64,000 bases of DNA from Porites lobata (taxonomy: Eukaryota; Cnidaria; Anthozoa; Scleractinia; Poritidae). Below the pieces are notes generated by a model. It did no database searches. It saw only the letters and a list, made by a program, of their open reading frames with translations, and was not told the DNA's origin. Positions 24,001 to 34,000 of the stretch are shown piece after piece. Location: assembly GCA_942486035.1 (NCBI GenBank), contig CALNXK010000185.1, positions 512,001-576,000 on the forward strand, written 5' to 3'. Position numbers and translations under genes: made by a program. Each line of letters starts with the position of its first letter. Position 1 is the stretch's first letter.

Positions 24001-25401
24001 CTGTTGAGTTTCTCTTTGTTCAGGGTAAGTCACAACAGGTGAATGTCTGCAGAACATTAGGGAGCATCTCCAAATTAATATCAGAAATTTGGTTTCCGAT
24101 TGCCCTCGTGGCATTTTCCGATTCCGACAGCTATAAACAGCGTTATACTACTTCAACATCCATCTTGGAGGCCAACCCCAGGGTCAGATGTAGGCACTAA
24201 GACTCTAGTTTAGGGAGATTAAATTTATTACTTCAATCACTGGGGGTAGGTGCATAATGTTTTTCACACTGCCACCATCTTAAAAATAGCAAGATCTTGG
24301 GAACATGATTAAATAATTCTGAGAATGGATGCCTTTTCCTGTCCATATCTAAAAAACGTATGAATCAAAGAAGACAAGAAAAAATGGCGACAGAGAGAAG
24401 AGATTGTGATTTTTGACATTTCTTATATACAGTTGACTCCCAATAACTCAAACCCTCGCTAACTCGAGCCTTGTGCTAACTCAAACCAAAGTCTATTTCC
24501 CCTGGATTTCCTTTATACATTTACTGTAATTTTACCCTTGGTAACTCGAACCCTTGATAACTCAAACCTCCTGCTAACTCGAAGTACTTTTTGTTTCCCT
24601 TCATAGTATTACTACATGATTTTACCCTCGATTACTCACACCATGTTTTAAGTCCGTAATAAGTCAGAAAAAAAAAACAGCGTACCGTTTTATTTTTTAA
24701 GCAGAAGTCCGAAGCACTGAATTTATTTCAAAACAAATGTGTCAATTCTTTGTCGTTACTTTTTATGTCACTCCAGTTCAAATTCAGTGTCCATCCCTGT
24801 GATGTGTGCATAATACTTGTTTTCCCCTTCTCATCTGTTTGCTTATTTGCTTACTTCAGGTTATTTGCTTCTAACAACTCCCGATAACTCGATTTCCCTC
24901 TCCTAGAGGAGGTTCGAGTTATCGACAGTCGACTGTATGTCTCTTCTTTTCAATGGCTTCTTTAATTCTACAAGATGTAGGTGTCTTGGGTTGATTGCTG
25001 TTTCCATTCTGTTTACATTGTCTTACATTACGTCAGTGATAACATTAATTCATATCTGGGAAACGTCTAACCATGATCATGCCAAAATATGTGACTCTTT
25101 TTCTGCTCAGATTCATTCTACGCACAAAATACATACATACCAGGGACCTCAAAATGTTGCTACAAATATAGCCAGCTCCAAATACTCACTTCCCAGTTGC
25201 AGAGCTTGCAAAATCTATTACTGACTCCGAGACAAGTACTCCTTGAGCAAGAGACTTCCTAACGATTTAAGACATTGACGCTTTAAAATAGGATAAGCTA
25301 TATGATATGATTTTTCAAACGAGCCCAAAATACCTGATTTGTGGAGGTGGCGTTTGCGAAGGAGCGGGATTATACAAACTTCGCTTCGAACTCGCCGCCA
25401 T
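12082..25401 (-). CDS. HAUS8: HAUS augmin-like complex subunit 8 (Hice1), 15 exons
   Basis: Microtubule-binding subunit of augmin, which recruits gamma-tubulin to spindle microtubules. Exons, 5' to 3' on the minus strand: 25334-25401, 23697-24046, 22699-22905, 19814-19859, 19208-19263, 18966-19027, 18393-18750, 17317-17369, 16324-16422, 15931-15969, 15717-15836, 14533-14662, 13506-13585, 12274-12344, 12082-12166. All have GT-AG borders and consistent phase, giving 607 aa and a TGA stop. Family hallmarks: ARIVPSRYMEKAK at 243-255 (human has the equivalent GRVIESRYLQY near its N-terminus), a K/S/T-rich microtubule-binding region, coiled-coil segments at about 405-485, and ALDTTRH at 510-516, matching human ALDTTRH, followed by ERLLGEID. 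ATGGCGGCG start in exon 1. The ~240 residues before SRYM are a Ser/Pro-rich extension absent from the 410-aa human protein. Intron 3 contains a LINE. Exon boundaries are inferred by eye. Confidence 0.92.
12649..12974. mobile_element. Fold-back MITE (GGCGTTTA family)
   Basis: The left end TACCGTATTTATTCGATTA and the right end TTTAATCGAATAAGTAATGGTA are inverted repeats. Inside both arms GGCGGCGTTTATT-like motifs repeat. It lies in the last-but-one HAUS8 intron. Ends in TA suggest a Tc1/mariner-like TA target, not proven. Confidence 0.7.
12988..13098. repeat. Palindrome of a larger fold-back element
   Basis: TCCAATTCGGTCTGTAATCA runs into ACAAAATCGGACT. After a ~12-bp CGCG spacer comes the complement, ending TGATTACAGACTGAATTGGA. 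The sequence to about 13370 (GCGCGTACTGTCC motif repeated twice) probably belongs to the same element. It lies in a HAUS8 intron. Confidence 0.65.
13701..14003. mobile_element. Double-hairpin element, copy A
   Basis: TAGTAAAATCCAGCTAG on the left is answered by CTAGTTGGATTTTACTA about 180 bp on. Directly after follows a second palindrome, ACAATTATT...AATAATTGT, with an inner GGGCTATTGACTCAGAG repeat. Copies B (37087-37391) and C (44578-44850) keep the same two-palindrome order, so it moves as one unit. It sits in the HAUS8 intron between exons 12 and 13. Confidence 0.8.
14228..14420 (+). mobile_element. tRNA-derived SINE
   Basis: The head carries box A-like TGGCTGAGCAGTTAGAGCGC and box B-like GAGTTCAATCC at normal spacing, but the cloverleaf is degenerate. 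It is followed by a tRNA-unrelated body ending CCAGTTGGGAATCTTAACC. Not an active tRNA gene. It lies in a HAUS8 intron. Confidence 0.7.
17046..17262 (-). mobile_element. tRNA-derived SINE (second family)
   Basis: On the minus strand the head reads GATGGCGCAGACATGAAAGC (box A-like) and, after an anticodon-arm-like stretch, GAGTTCAAATCCCGG (box B-like). It continues into a body with GCGACGTCATATGTGGGTCG and GTTTGTTCAG. Degenerate, non-coding, within a HAUS8 intron. Confidence 0.65.
18110..18260 (+). repeat. Dispersed repeat with CGTCGCCGTTGC end
   Basis: It contains CGTCGTAGTCGTGCAACAAC and ends CGTCATCGTCGCCGTTGC followed by TTAAGCTCCCT. An inverted relative is at 40370-40530 (GACGGCGACGGCAACGAGAG, then TTGTTGCACGACTACAACGT). 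A partial copy at 50665-50730 has CACGTCGTAGACGTGAAGTG. Class unknown. Confidence 0.55.
19843..19997. repeat. 107-bp tandem duplication overlapping HAUS8 exon 4 edge
   Basis: AAACATCTGGAACTAAA and the flanking ATAAAG occur at 19848 and again 107 bp later at 19955. The second copy repeats the first coding bases of exon 4 together with a potential splice acceptor. The following stretch GCAAAGAAAGTCAATTTTAC (19926) also recurs at 22117, beyond the LINE. This implies that duplication preceded the LINE insertion. Confidence 0.6.
20339..21376 (-). pseudogene. Reverse transcriptase C-terminal fragment
   Basis: 345 codons open to the stop at 20339. RT signature motifs are present: GIPQGSSLGPLLF at 27-39 and FADD at 58-61, the catalytic YxDD-equivalent of many jockey/CR1 LINEs. 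Then follow the LSINLKKTNYM thumb-type motif and a long C-terminal region. The upstream palm/finger motifs are absent. The apparent ATG at 21376 is a by-product of the junction and not an original start. It is a relic of retrotransposon ORF2 and not a host gene, although the remaining frame is undamaged, suggesting a fairly young copy. Confidence 0.85.
21354..22034 (-). pseudogene. LINE endonuclease N-terminal fragment
   Basis: 226 codons. After ~80 residues without a recognised domain come APE-type endonuclease motifs: FNCNIRSLGKN, ISETKLND (metal-binding Glu), AGGVGIYIKQNL and ISSIYRHPHG. The catalytic His-bearing C-terminal half is missing. Its last codons overlap the first codons of the RT fragment in another frame, which marks the deletion junction at about 21355-21376. 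Confidence 0.8.
22117..22175 (+). repeat. Dispersed repeat fragment
   Basis: GCAAAGAAAGTCAATTTTAC followed by AGCTTGCCATTCAGACAAGC. A partial copy is at 19926-19953 and an inverted relative at about 32290-32340 (GAATGGCAAGCTTTAAAACT, then GACTTTCTTTGCACCCTG). Short interspersed sequence of unknown class. Confidence 0.5.
23486..23540. repeat. ATC/ATT trinucleotide microsatellite
   Basis: Imperfect TCA/TTA-type triplet tract just downstream of the exon 2 donor of HAUS8, in the intron. Read-through in frame gives a Met/Asp run that is not part of the protein. Confidence 0.85.
24428..24937. mobile_element. MITE with TA target duplication
   Basis: The element is 24430-24935. The left end is CAGTTGACTCCCAATAACTC, the right end GAGTTATCGACAGTCGACTG, with TA on both sides. 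Internal repeats of TAACTCGAACC-type. It resembles Tc1/mariner-derived MITEs and shares the CAGTYGACT end with the elements at 46662-47159 and 51128-51307. It lies in HAUS8 intron 1. Confidence 0.8.
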
Positions 25402-26739
25402 TTTGATGGAAGGGCGAACTAGGTTTGTACCCAGGCCACTCAATCCGCACGGTCCAAGCTCGACCGGGGAACTGAAATGAGCTGGTCACGGCTCTGCGAA
25501 AAATTAAATCGCCCAGGCGAACATATTTGTTTGTTGTTGTTGTTTTGTTGTGTTTTTTCTTTTTGTAGTAGTAAATGGAGACCCAGGGTGTACTTATACA
25601 TTTTGTATTTCAAACAAAGACTCAGTCATTCCAAGATTGGTCTACTTGAGGAGCATTCAAGAGTCAAGCAGGCAGCCCCCTCCCACGAGGGAGGTGGGGG
25701 GGGGGGGGCTATTTGTCCTTGTAGTTACTCCCCTCCTTTTTAAGAAAGCTCTTGGCTTCTCTCATCTCTATGCAAAACGGTTGGGCACCTAACGACTGAA
25801 TGTTTCCAAATACTCCAAAAGTGTCTCAAATGGTTTTCTCTGTGCTTTAGAAGCCTGTGGTTAATTTGGAGTTGCCCTAAAAATTAATTATCTGTTCGGT
25901 TGTCTTCGGGGAACTTTGGCCGTCACGAAAGCCTGGGTGCTTTTTCATCTCATCCGAAAGTGTTAGCTACCCTCATGGGACTGGTCGAAAGTTTGAGGAC
26001 ATGAAGTAGCCTTGTTTTCACTATAAAATTATAGGGGACGTTTTGTCTCCATACCGAAATATTTAGGAGACCTTTTTTAACAACAATCGCAATATCTTGG
26101 TATTAACACAACCTCCGAAAATCATAGTTAAGCTATTAGAAAACCTCCGAATATTTTAGACGAATGAAACAGTTATCCAGAAATTTTTAGCTTTTCTCAA
26201 GCTTTAGAAATTTCTAAGCAATATTAATATATATTTGCTCCTTCGAACAGTTATTTTACAGAATAAAGTCTCTGGGCGCCCCTGAAGAGTAGTACCTTAC
26301 TATACCTTCCTGAATGGTGGAGCGAGCTTAAACTGGGAGAGCTTCGTTCAGTGTGTCGCCATGCAGTTAATCGCTGGTATTTTCACGTGCTATAGCGTAT
26401 CTTGCTCGCTCCATGATGTCTCATAAGGAAAAGGTGTACTCGCATGCAGTCTACCCGATTGTCAAAGCTGAATGGCTTTTGCCAACAACTCATGATTATA
26501 ACTACTTTTTAGTTTCTCAAAGCAGGAATTTTGGATTATGTGTAATTGGCCGTGTTTATAGAAGATTAATACGTCTTGAACGACGCACTACGAGAGGTAA
26601 TTCGTCTGAATACATAATGTATCTTGTGTCCGTCTTCATACTTGAGACGCATAACTAGACGATTGAAATGTTTGCCCGATTTCGTCCAGACGGATAGCGC
26701 GCCTTTTTATTAAATAAAGACGGTCATTTGCAACTAGCC

Positions 26740-27149
26740 AAGGGACAGGGGCACCCAACGACAATTTTCGGAAAAATATCTGTTCGGAAGACGATTTGAG
26801 ATCTAGAATTTTCGGAACATTTGTTGTAAAATTTCTTGCTTGCCTGCCTCTCCTAGCATTTTCGGACATCTAAAAAATGGTATAATTGCCTATTTTTAAC
26901 GGAATTTTACCCTAAAAAGGTCAACTAGAATTTTCGGGAGCCTTTTTTCTGGCTAAAATTTTCGAAAAGGTAAGTTTTGATCCCTACAATTTTCGGATCA
27001 CTTGACTTTCAGCTAGGAAATCCGAACAGATGAAAAATTTTTAGGGGATAAAAATATGCCTATATCTACCGTTTAAATACTAAAATAGTTTAACAATTCT
27101 ATGTTTAAGTGGTTTTGAACTATATTCTCGTTGGGTGCCCCTGAAGGGA
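26740..27149 (+). mobile_element. 398-bp MITE, copy 1, 6-bp target duplication
   Basis: The element is 26746-27143. Ends are CAGGGGCACCCAACG and the inverted CGTTGGGTGCCCCTG. It is flanked by AAGGGA at 26740-26745 and 27144-27149. Internal short motifs of the type AATTTTCGGA recur many times. The same family lies at 32630-33028 and, inverted and interrupted, at 51889-52447. Non-coding. Confidence 0.88.
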
Positions 27150-27627
27150 TTAGCCATGTTATCATTCCTTCATAACTCTCTGTTCTATATTCATACTCCT
27201 TGCAGCCGAGCCCTTCGCAGATCATACAATTACAATTAGAATTACTTCTGGCTTCTAGATATATGGAACAACACGAAGAGAGTACTAATCGCTTCCTGGT
27301 TAAAAATAAGCGAGGGGAGTCCGCCTCCGCGTCGAGATCACTTGATATACCTCAAAGGCTGGCAAAAAACCCTTTCGTTGTTTTGTTTTTTTTAACATTA
27401 GATGCGTCTTCAGTACCATAAGGACATCAACGCCGTGACCTCACATAATATGGGTAAAAGAGGACGATGTACCCAGTGTTCTTTTCTTTTCGATTTCAGT
27501 TTCTGTTTGTTTTCTCTCTCTCTCTTTCTTTTCTTTTTGCCATTGCTGGTGAGAAGGCCAAATAGCGCTAGCAACATACAAGGCAAAAGATAAATTATTC
27601 AACATTTCTCTCAGTAATTCCACAGCT

Positions 27628-27633
27628 TTTATT
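27628..27633 (-). terminator. Candidate SERGEF polyadenylation signal
   Basis: AATAAA on the minus strand about 414 nt downstream of the SERGEF stop codon. Position is plausible but no other evidence exists. Confidence 0.4.
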
Positions 27634-28046
27634 AAAAAAACAGCAAATTCATATTTGATGACATTGCAATTTTCTTACTACTTCTTACGTCCAAATTCCT
27701 GTCTTTCACAGTAACGTGGAGAGTTTTCAAATACCCTGTTCACGTAGTAAACTCCAACTAGCTTTCTCCGTAGGTAACCCAACTAAAACGGCTTTACTTC
27801 CGTTGCGTAGAACGAGACCAGGAACGTGTTACTGAGTAGCTGCAAGGCTCCTGATAGCCGCCGAAATTGTGGGGGCCCACCGCGCGAGATCAATGTGCCT
27901 CAGGAATTCTAGTTCTTGAAAGAAGATCCTCGGAATATGAGAGGCACCAAGAAGAGCACAACCTCCATCTTTACACCAGTACTCAAAGTACGCTATTTAG
28001 GTAAAGGTGTGTCTCCAAGCATAGTGAAGGCTTGGCTGTGAAGATG

Positions 28047-31000
28047 TCACCTGCTGACAACAGCAAAACTGTGTCCGCCACCACATCCAATCACACGCAC
28101 CCGAGAACCTTGAAGCCTGGCCACCACGTCTGGTAGGTGGATATTAATTTCATCCCCACTGCCACAGATTCCGTGTTCATTCCAACCCCAAGTCATAACA
28201 GAACCACAACCTAGGATAAAAAGAGTAAGCTACATATCAACTTCCGTCCGAAAGACGGAAGCAACAACAAGCCAAGCTTGTTAGCTCAAATGGTAGAGAA
28301 CTGCACCGGTATCGCAAAGGTCAAGGGTCCGAAGCCCGTACAAGCCTGAATTTTTTTTTTTTTCAGGCTTTCTTTTCGCAACTGCAAAAGTTGCGTCTAC
28401 AACTGCGATGATCTTCTTTCATACAACTCTTAACCCCGCAGTTCTCGTATATGATTTTCATATATTCACAACTTCAGAGTAACTGTTGTTGTTGTATTGC
28501 TTTATCAAAATTCAAACAGCGGAAACTGCCACCAAATTGAGTGAAACAAAAATAACTGCTCAAAAAGTTAGAGTGAGGTATAAATGACACAACGAATACA
28601 AATGGAGCCACAGATGGACAAACTCGAAGAAGATTGAAACGGATTGCAGTTGTGGTTTTTGAAACCTTGTTAGCCTAACAGTTTTCAAGTTCATTTTTGT
28701 AGTTTGTAACGTTTGATATAATGCTTGGGAAACATATTTGCTGGACACAAAGCTGTGATCTTGTCATTTACAAGTAATTTCTCAAGTTTCATAACGAGTA
28801 AAGACGCGTAAATGGCATTAGAAACAAAATGAACAGGGCAGCCATGACACAGCCAATTAAATGTTAACCGAAGAGAGAAAATAACAAACCCAACAAAACC
28901 ATGTTGTGTTCCGCACCACACACAACCTAAAGAAAGAAAAACTAAACGTTAGATAAAACAAAGGAGACTGAAAAACAAGTATTGTATGCTACAATAATGA
29001 AATGAAACAATGTGTTTGTTTTTTACTCTCTGCAAATGGCACATGTAAAATAACAGAGTCTTGCTTAACAATCTTCAGAGTTGCAAAATTACCAAAACAA
29101 ACATTTTTCGCGGCTCCTTTCTCCACTTTCGTAGCACAACTTGTGAGCAAGTCTACCGACTGAGGAGTGGTGTAGGATCTCTTGCAGGCCTGTATCGGCC
29201 CGGATTAGGTTACTAGGTTGACATTACAGTATAAACTGCATACTGTTCCTAACCAAGACCTAAGGAAGGTTCGTCTTGTAAACGAAATATCAGCCAAGAC
29301 CCCAGACACGACCAGATCGAGCGATCTTAATTCGCGTCCTGGCGAGACACGTTAGTCTCACTGTGCCAGTTAGGTGTATAAAATAATGGCCCTTCATGTT
29401 ATGGAACCAAAGATAGGCTCTGGCGAGATGGTTAACCTTCAGGATCTGAAAACAGTTGTGCAGTAGCAAACTTCAAAAATATGACCAAAGAAACTTCTTT
29501 TTTCTGCGGAATTAACTTGTCAGTGTTGTAGTAGACTTAGGTTAAAGGCGGAGAATTTGTTTCAATGAACTGAATCATGATTCTACCTGATTAGCACCAC
29601 TGACTTGTACAACTTGCGTTGGTTCACTACAGAATCCCTGCCGTACCACATCATCACCTAAACCTAACTGGCCATAGTCTGCACGACCCCATGAAAAGAT
29701 CTGACCATCCTCTGCAAATACAAAATAACATAACAGCACAAAATTAATTCATCATTAGGTTTCCAAGAAATTTCTAACTGATCTTCTGAAGATGGAATTT
29801 GTTGTATGCATCAATAGGATAGTTATAAGTCAATCTTCATTAATTCCACTGATCTGTCTAACAACCAATGATGCAAACAAACAAGCAGGCAGGTGATTCA
29901 ATATAAAGAAGGTTGATTTTCATTTAAAAAGTTCTACATTAATTATGTAATTAATATGTAAATATGATGAGTGAACAAAGAAACTGGATGCTAGTTATCT
30001 TCTTGCACTAACTCCTGAAAATTGTCACCACAATTTTTTCACATAATTATACTATGTATGTTTTTTGGATCAATTTTACCTAAATTCCACTTACTTCCTT
30101 TTTTTGGTGGTGTGGGGAGGGGGCGAGGCGGGTATGTAAAGATTTACAATGAGTTTGCAAAACAAAGCAAAATTAAAATTGAAAACAACATATATATGTA
30201 AACTGAGTTATCAAAATTCACATCCAAATGTGAGGTCATTTTCATACAACAGGAGCATTCTGTGCAATTAAGGTTTTTTCTTAGTAAAATTGCATGGCAG
30301 ATAATGGGCCCAATGCAAAATGGCTGCTGGATTAATATTCTTAGGTTTAAATCAAAATTAGCCTGACTAGCCTCATTTGTCAGTACAAAATTCAAGAATA
30401 CATTATCTCAAGCAAGGCTATTCAGGCTAATTTTAAATTAAACAAAATAATAGTCATCTAACAACCATTCTTTACAGTCACTGGAAATGTGTTTAAGGCA
30501 TGTATTTATAGAACTGTTGAACTGCTTTAATTTCTTTTACACTGCAATAATTCAACAATTAATTTAGTTCTAGTCCATTGTTTGTTAGTGAATGTCTACT
30601 GCAAATGATCTTTTTTGTAGTATTGTAAAATGTGATTATCAATTTAAAATATATAAAGTACTGATGATTAAACCTGTGATGGCCAAAAGGTGACTCCACC
30701 CAGATTTCAGCTGAGCGATATGTTTGTCAGAAATCGCTCCTCTTATCAGCTGTGGATTGGCAAAACTCTGAACACAGTGTTCAGGAGGCCTGCCACATTG
30801 TCCATGTTGATTTGAACCCCAGCAGAAGACCTGTCCTGAGGCTGTTAATGCTGCGGAATGATGAGATCCAGCAACTACCTGTACAAACTTCTGAGAGCAA
30901 TCTGGAATACTGACTGTTTATGATAGAAAAACCTATATTAGAAACGTTTGCTCTGTCCTAAACTTGGAAGTCACCTGCATCAAGGTCCTATGAAACCTTT

Positions 31001-34000
31001 CATGTCTAATAGTGGACAAAGAGAAACTCCCAAAAATTCAAATTTCTTTTCGCAAAATCCCTAGGAATAACAATGATAGCAGGGGAATTTATTGAATTTG
31101 AAGGGTAACACTATAATAATTTGTGGTGACAATTGTTGTGAGTAAAATCTGTTCTCAGGTTTAACCAGAATGTCCTTTGTCTCCTGTGAATAATTAGGAC
31201 TACGAAACAAGGGGAATTCTGACTTAAACTAGGCTGAAAACTCAGTGGTTAAACTTGACAAAAGATTAATTTTTACCAACAACAATACTGTCAATATACC
31301 TTATTATAGGAAATTAACGCTCCATAAAATTAACGTGAATTGTTAAAATTCGCGTTAATTTAAGTTGCGTTAATTAAGTGCAGCATTAATTTCAGCTCTC
31401 TTAATGTAATACATAGTTCTAGCTTTTGAAACCATGGGCCTTAATTTACTTGTATCATGAGGTAAATTCTGCTAACAGTAATTTAAACCTTGCAAAGGAG
31501 TCACACTGTTTCTGCTTGTTTTCCCAAAGCCAAGCTGCCCTTTCTTGTTGGCTCCCCAACACCACACAGATCCATCAGCTTTGAAAAACAAATAAAAGGT
31601 CCAAAAAGGTTTGTTTCATCCTTAATATGAAGTATTTCATTATACCATAGTGGTATAAGCTGATCATTGATAATAATAAATTCATTGATCACCAATCAAC
31701 ATCTTCAATAGAAACAATAACTGATTATAGAAAATGTTTAACATGAACATGTACTTCAACATGTACTTCGACTTGCACAAAGTTGAGAAATATATAAAAT
31801 TTCTTATAAAGGAATTTTTCCAATTTATTACAATCAATTATCAATTGGGTGGGTCAATGCCAATATTTTCAATGATTGATTGTGAAACCTTAGCAGATTC
31901 CCAACAATTTTGTAAACTGGCCATAAGCAATGACAGCAATACTTCTATTCACAATTTTAATCTTCAAAGCATTTAGCTATTCATTATGAAACAGGAGGAC
32001 AGCACTTTCATATAAAAATATCATTAAAAAAATATCATTAAATTTTAAAACAAAGAACTAAAAATTAAAATATGTTAACCACCATGTATGGAGACCAGTG
32101 CCAGATAGACCAGCATGGGGCTATTGTATTTTGCTATAAGGCTAGTGAATTCTGTTCTTAATTAATCCAACAGACAAGCATTAAAGTTTTGGGGGGAATT
32201 CAAAGTACAGAAGAGCTGTAATCAATTCTTATCATCAAAATTTTTTTTAGGCTACTTAAAATGACTCTAGGCCAAAAGCACAAGCTAGCTAGCACTTGCC
32301 TGAATGGCAAGCTTTAAAACTGACTTTCTTTGCACCCTGTTGACAAGTACACAGTAACTCAAATAGTTATCCTGAACTCTCGACAAAGGTATTGAGGACT
32401 TTAACATCTATCTTACCTAAAGCAACTATGGAGTGTCTAAGTCCTGCTGCAACACTGACAACTTGTTGATACTCAGTAAATTCCTACTGATGGGAAACAA
32501 AATAATGAACAAATATTTCAACTACCACTGATAATATAAAAATTATTACAATGAAACCAGTCCTGTATGATAAAAGCAGTCACTTAAGCCCTGGAGAATG
32601 GCCAACTTATTTCTTAAGATAGCTTGGTCCAGGGGCACCCAACGACAATTTTCGGAAGAATATCTGTTCGGAAGACGATTTGAGCTCTAGAATTTTTGAA
32701 ACATTTGTTGTAAAATTTCTTGCTTGCCTGCCTCTCCTAGGATTTTCGAACATCTGAAAAATGGTATAATTGCCTATTTTTAATGGATTTTTACCCTAAA
32801 AAGGTCACCTAGAATTTTCGGGAGCCTTTTTTCTGGCTAAAATTTTCGAAAAGGTAAGTTTTGATCCCTATAATTTTCGGATCACTAGACTTTCAGCTAG
32901 GAAATCCGAACAGATGAAAAAGTTTTAGGGGATAAAAATATGCCTATATCTACCATTTAAATACTAAAATAAGTTTAACAATGCTATGTTTAAGTGGTTT
33001 TGAACTATATTCTCGTTGGGTGCCCCTGTTGGTCTTGTTTGGATGCTATCATGTTGTAACTTGAACCTTAACAAATAAGACAGTTATAACTCCTTAAATG
33101 CTTTTGAATTAGTGCAGTGAAGGAATCATTGATTTAGGAAAGAAGACCCATCAGAGACCTTTCCTTATGATAAGTAAGAATTTTATTAGAATTTATATGT
33201 GAGAAGATTTTTGCAAGCATGCATGCCTGCAACTCTATCAAAGTAAATGGTGGACATGTATTAATGTTAAGAGCTGTTCTATTATTAGCAAGAAAGGTTT
33301 CAGAATCCTAGGTGGCTTCAGTTGTCAGTTGCATTTTGCTAGTTGCTGTGAGTGCGAGATGACCAAAACATGTTCAGATACATGTACATACACAGCGAAA
33401 AGGCTGCTTACTTGACGTGAGGACATGCAATAACCATTAAGCTTGACAGCTAAATAGAGGTCAGTTTATACTAATAAATGGAGACAATTTCCAGGACTTA
33501 GGTTCAGATTTCTGTTCAACTCAGGTTAGACTGTAATAGTTAGCAGTTGCAATCTGATAGTTAACGTTCTCAGAAAGTATGTTTCTCCCATTTATTAAGG
33601 CTGGGGAATGTCGGGTCTATATGTACACATTTCAAAAATAACAACATACCTTGCATAAAGTAGGTCTTGTAAGGTATCCACCAAGTTTTCCTGTGCCTAA
33701 CTGACCAAATGCATTAGAGCCCCAGACATAAAGACCATGATCTGAAAGTCAAGTGATAATAAAATACGATGTTTCAGTTTAAAGATTTTATTCCTAAGAC
33801 AAAAATTAAAGGATAATTTAAAACAAAGTCTAAAAATAGTTTTGTAAAACACTGAAAAGCTTAAGGTTTCATTAAAGTGTAAGTGTAATAAAAAATTCAA
33901 AAACTGTTTTATGTCTCCATATTAAAACAACTGAAGGACACAAGGTTATTCCAACTATCAACCATTGGCATACAGTAAAACCTACCATAGGTGAAATACC

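Larger units (their letters stand above)
25402..28046. other. Intergenic between HAUS8 and SERGEF
   Basis: HAUS8 upstream region on the left, the 398-bp MITE at 26746-27143, a CT-rich tract at about 27510-27540, and the presumed SERGEF 3' UTR on the right. A G-run lies near 25694-25707. No supported exon. Confidence 0.4.

Noticed and set aside
23479..24114. 211-codon single-exon gene
   Set aside because: Its middle is HAUS8 exon 2. The start lies in the upstream intron and the Met/Asp tail is read-through into a microsatellite.
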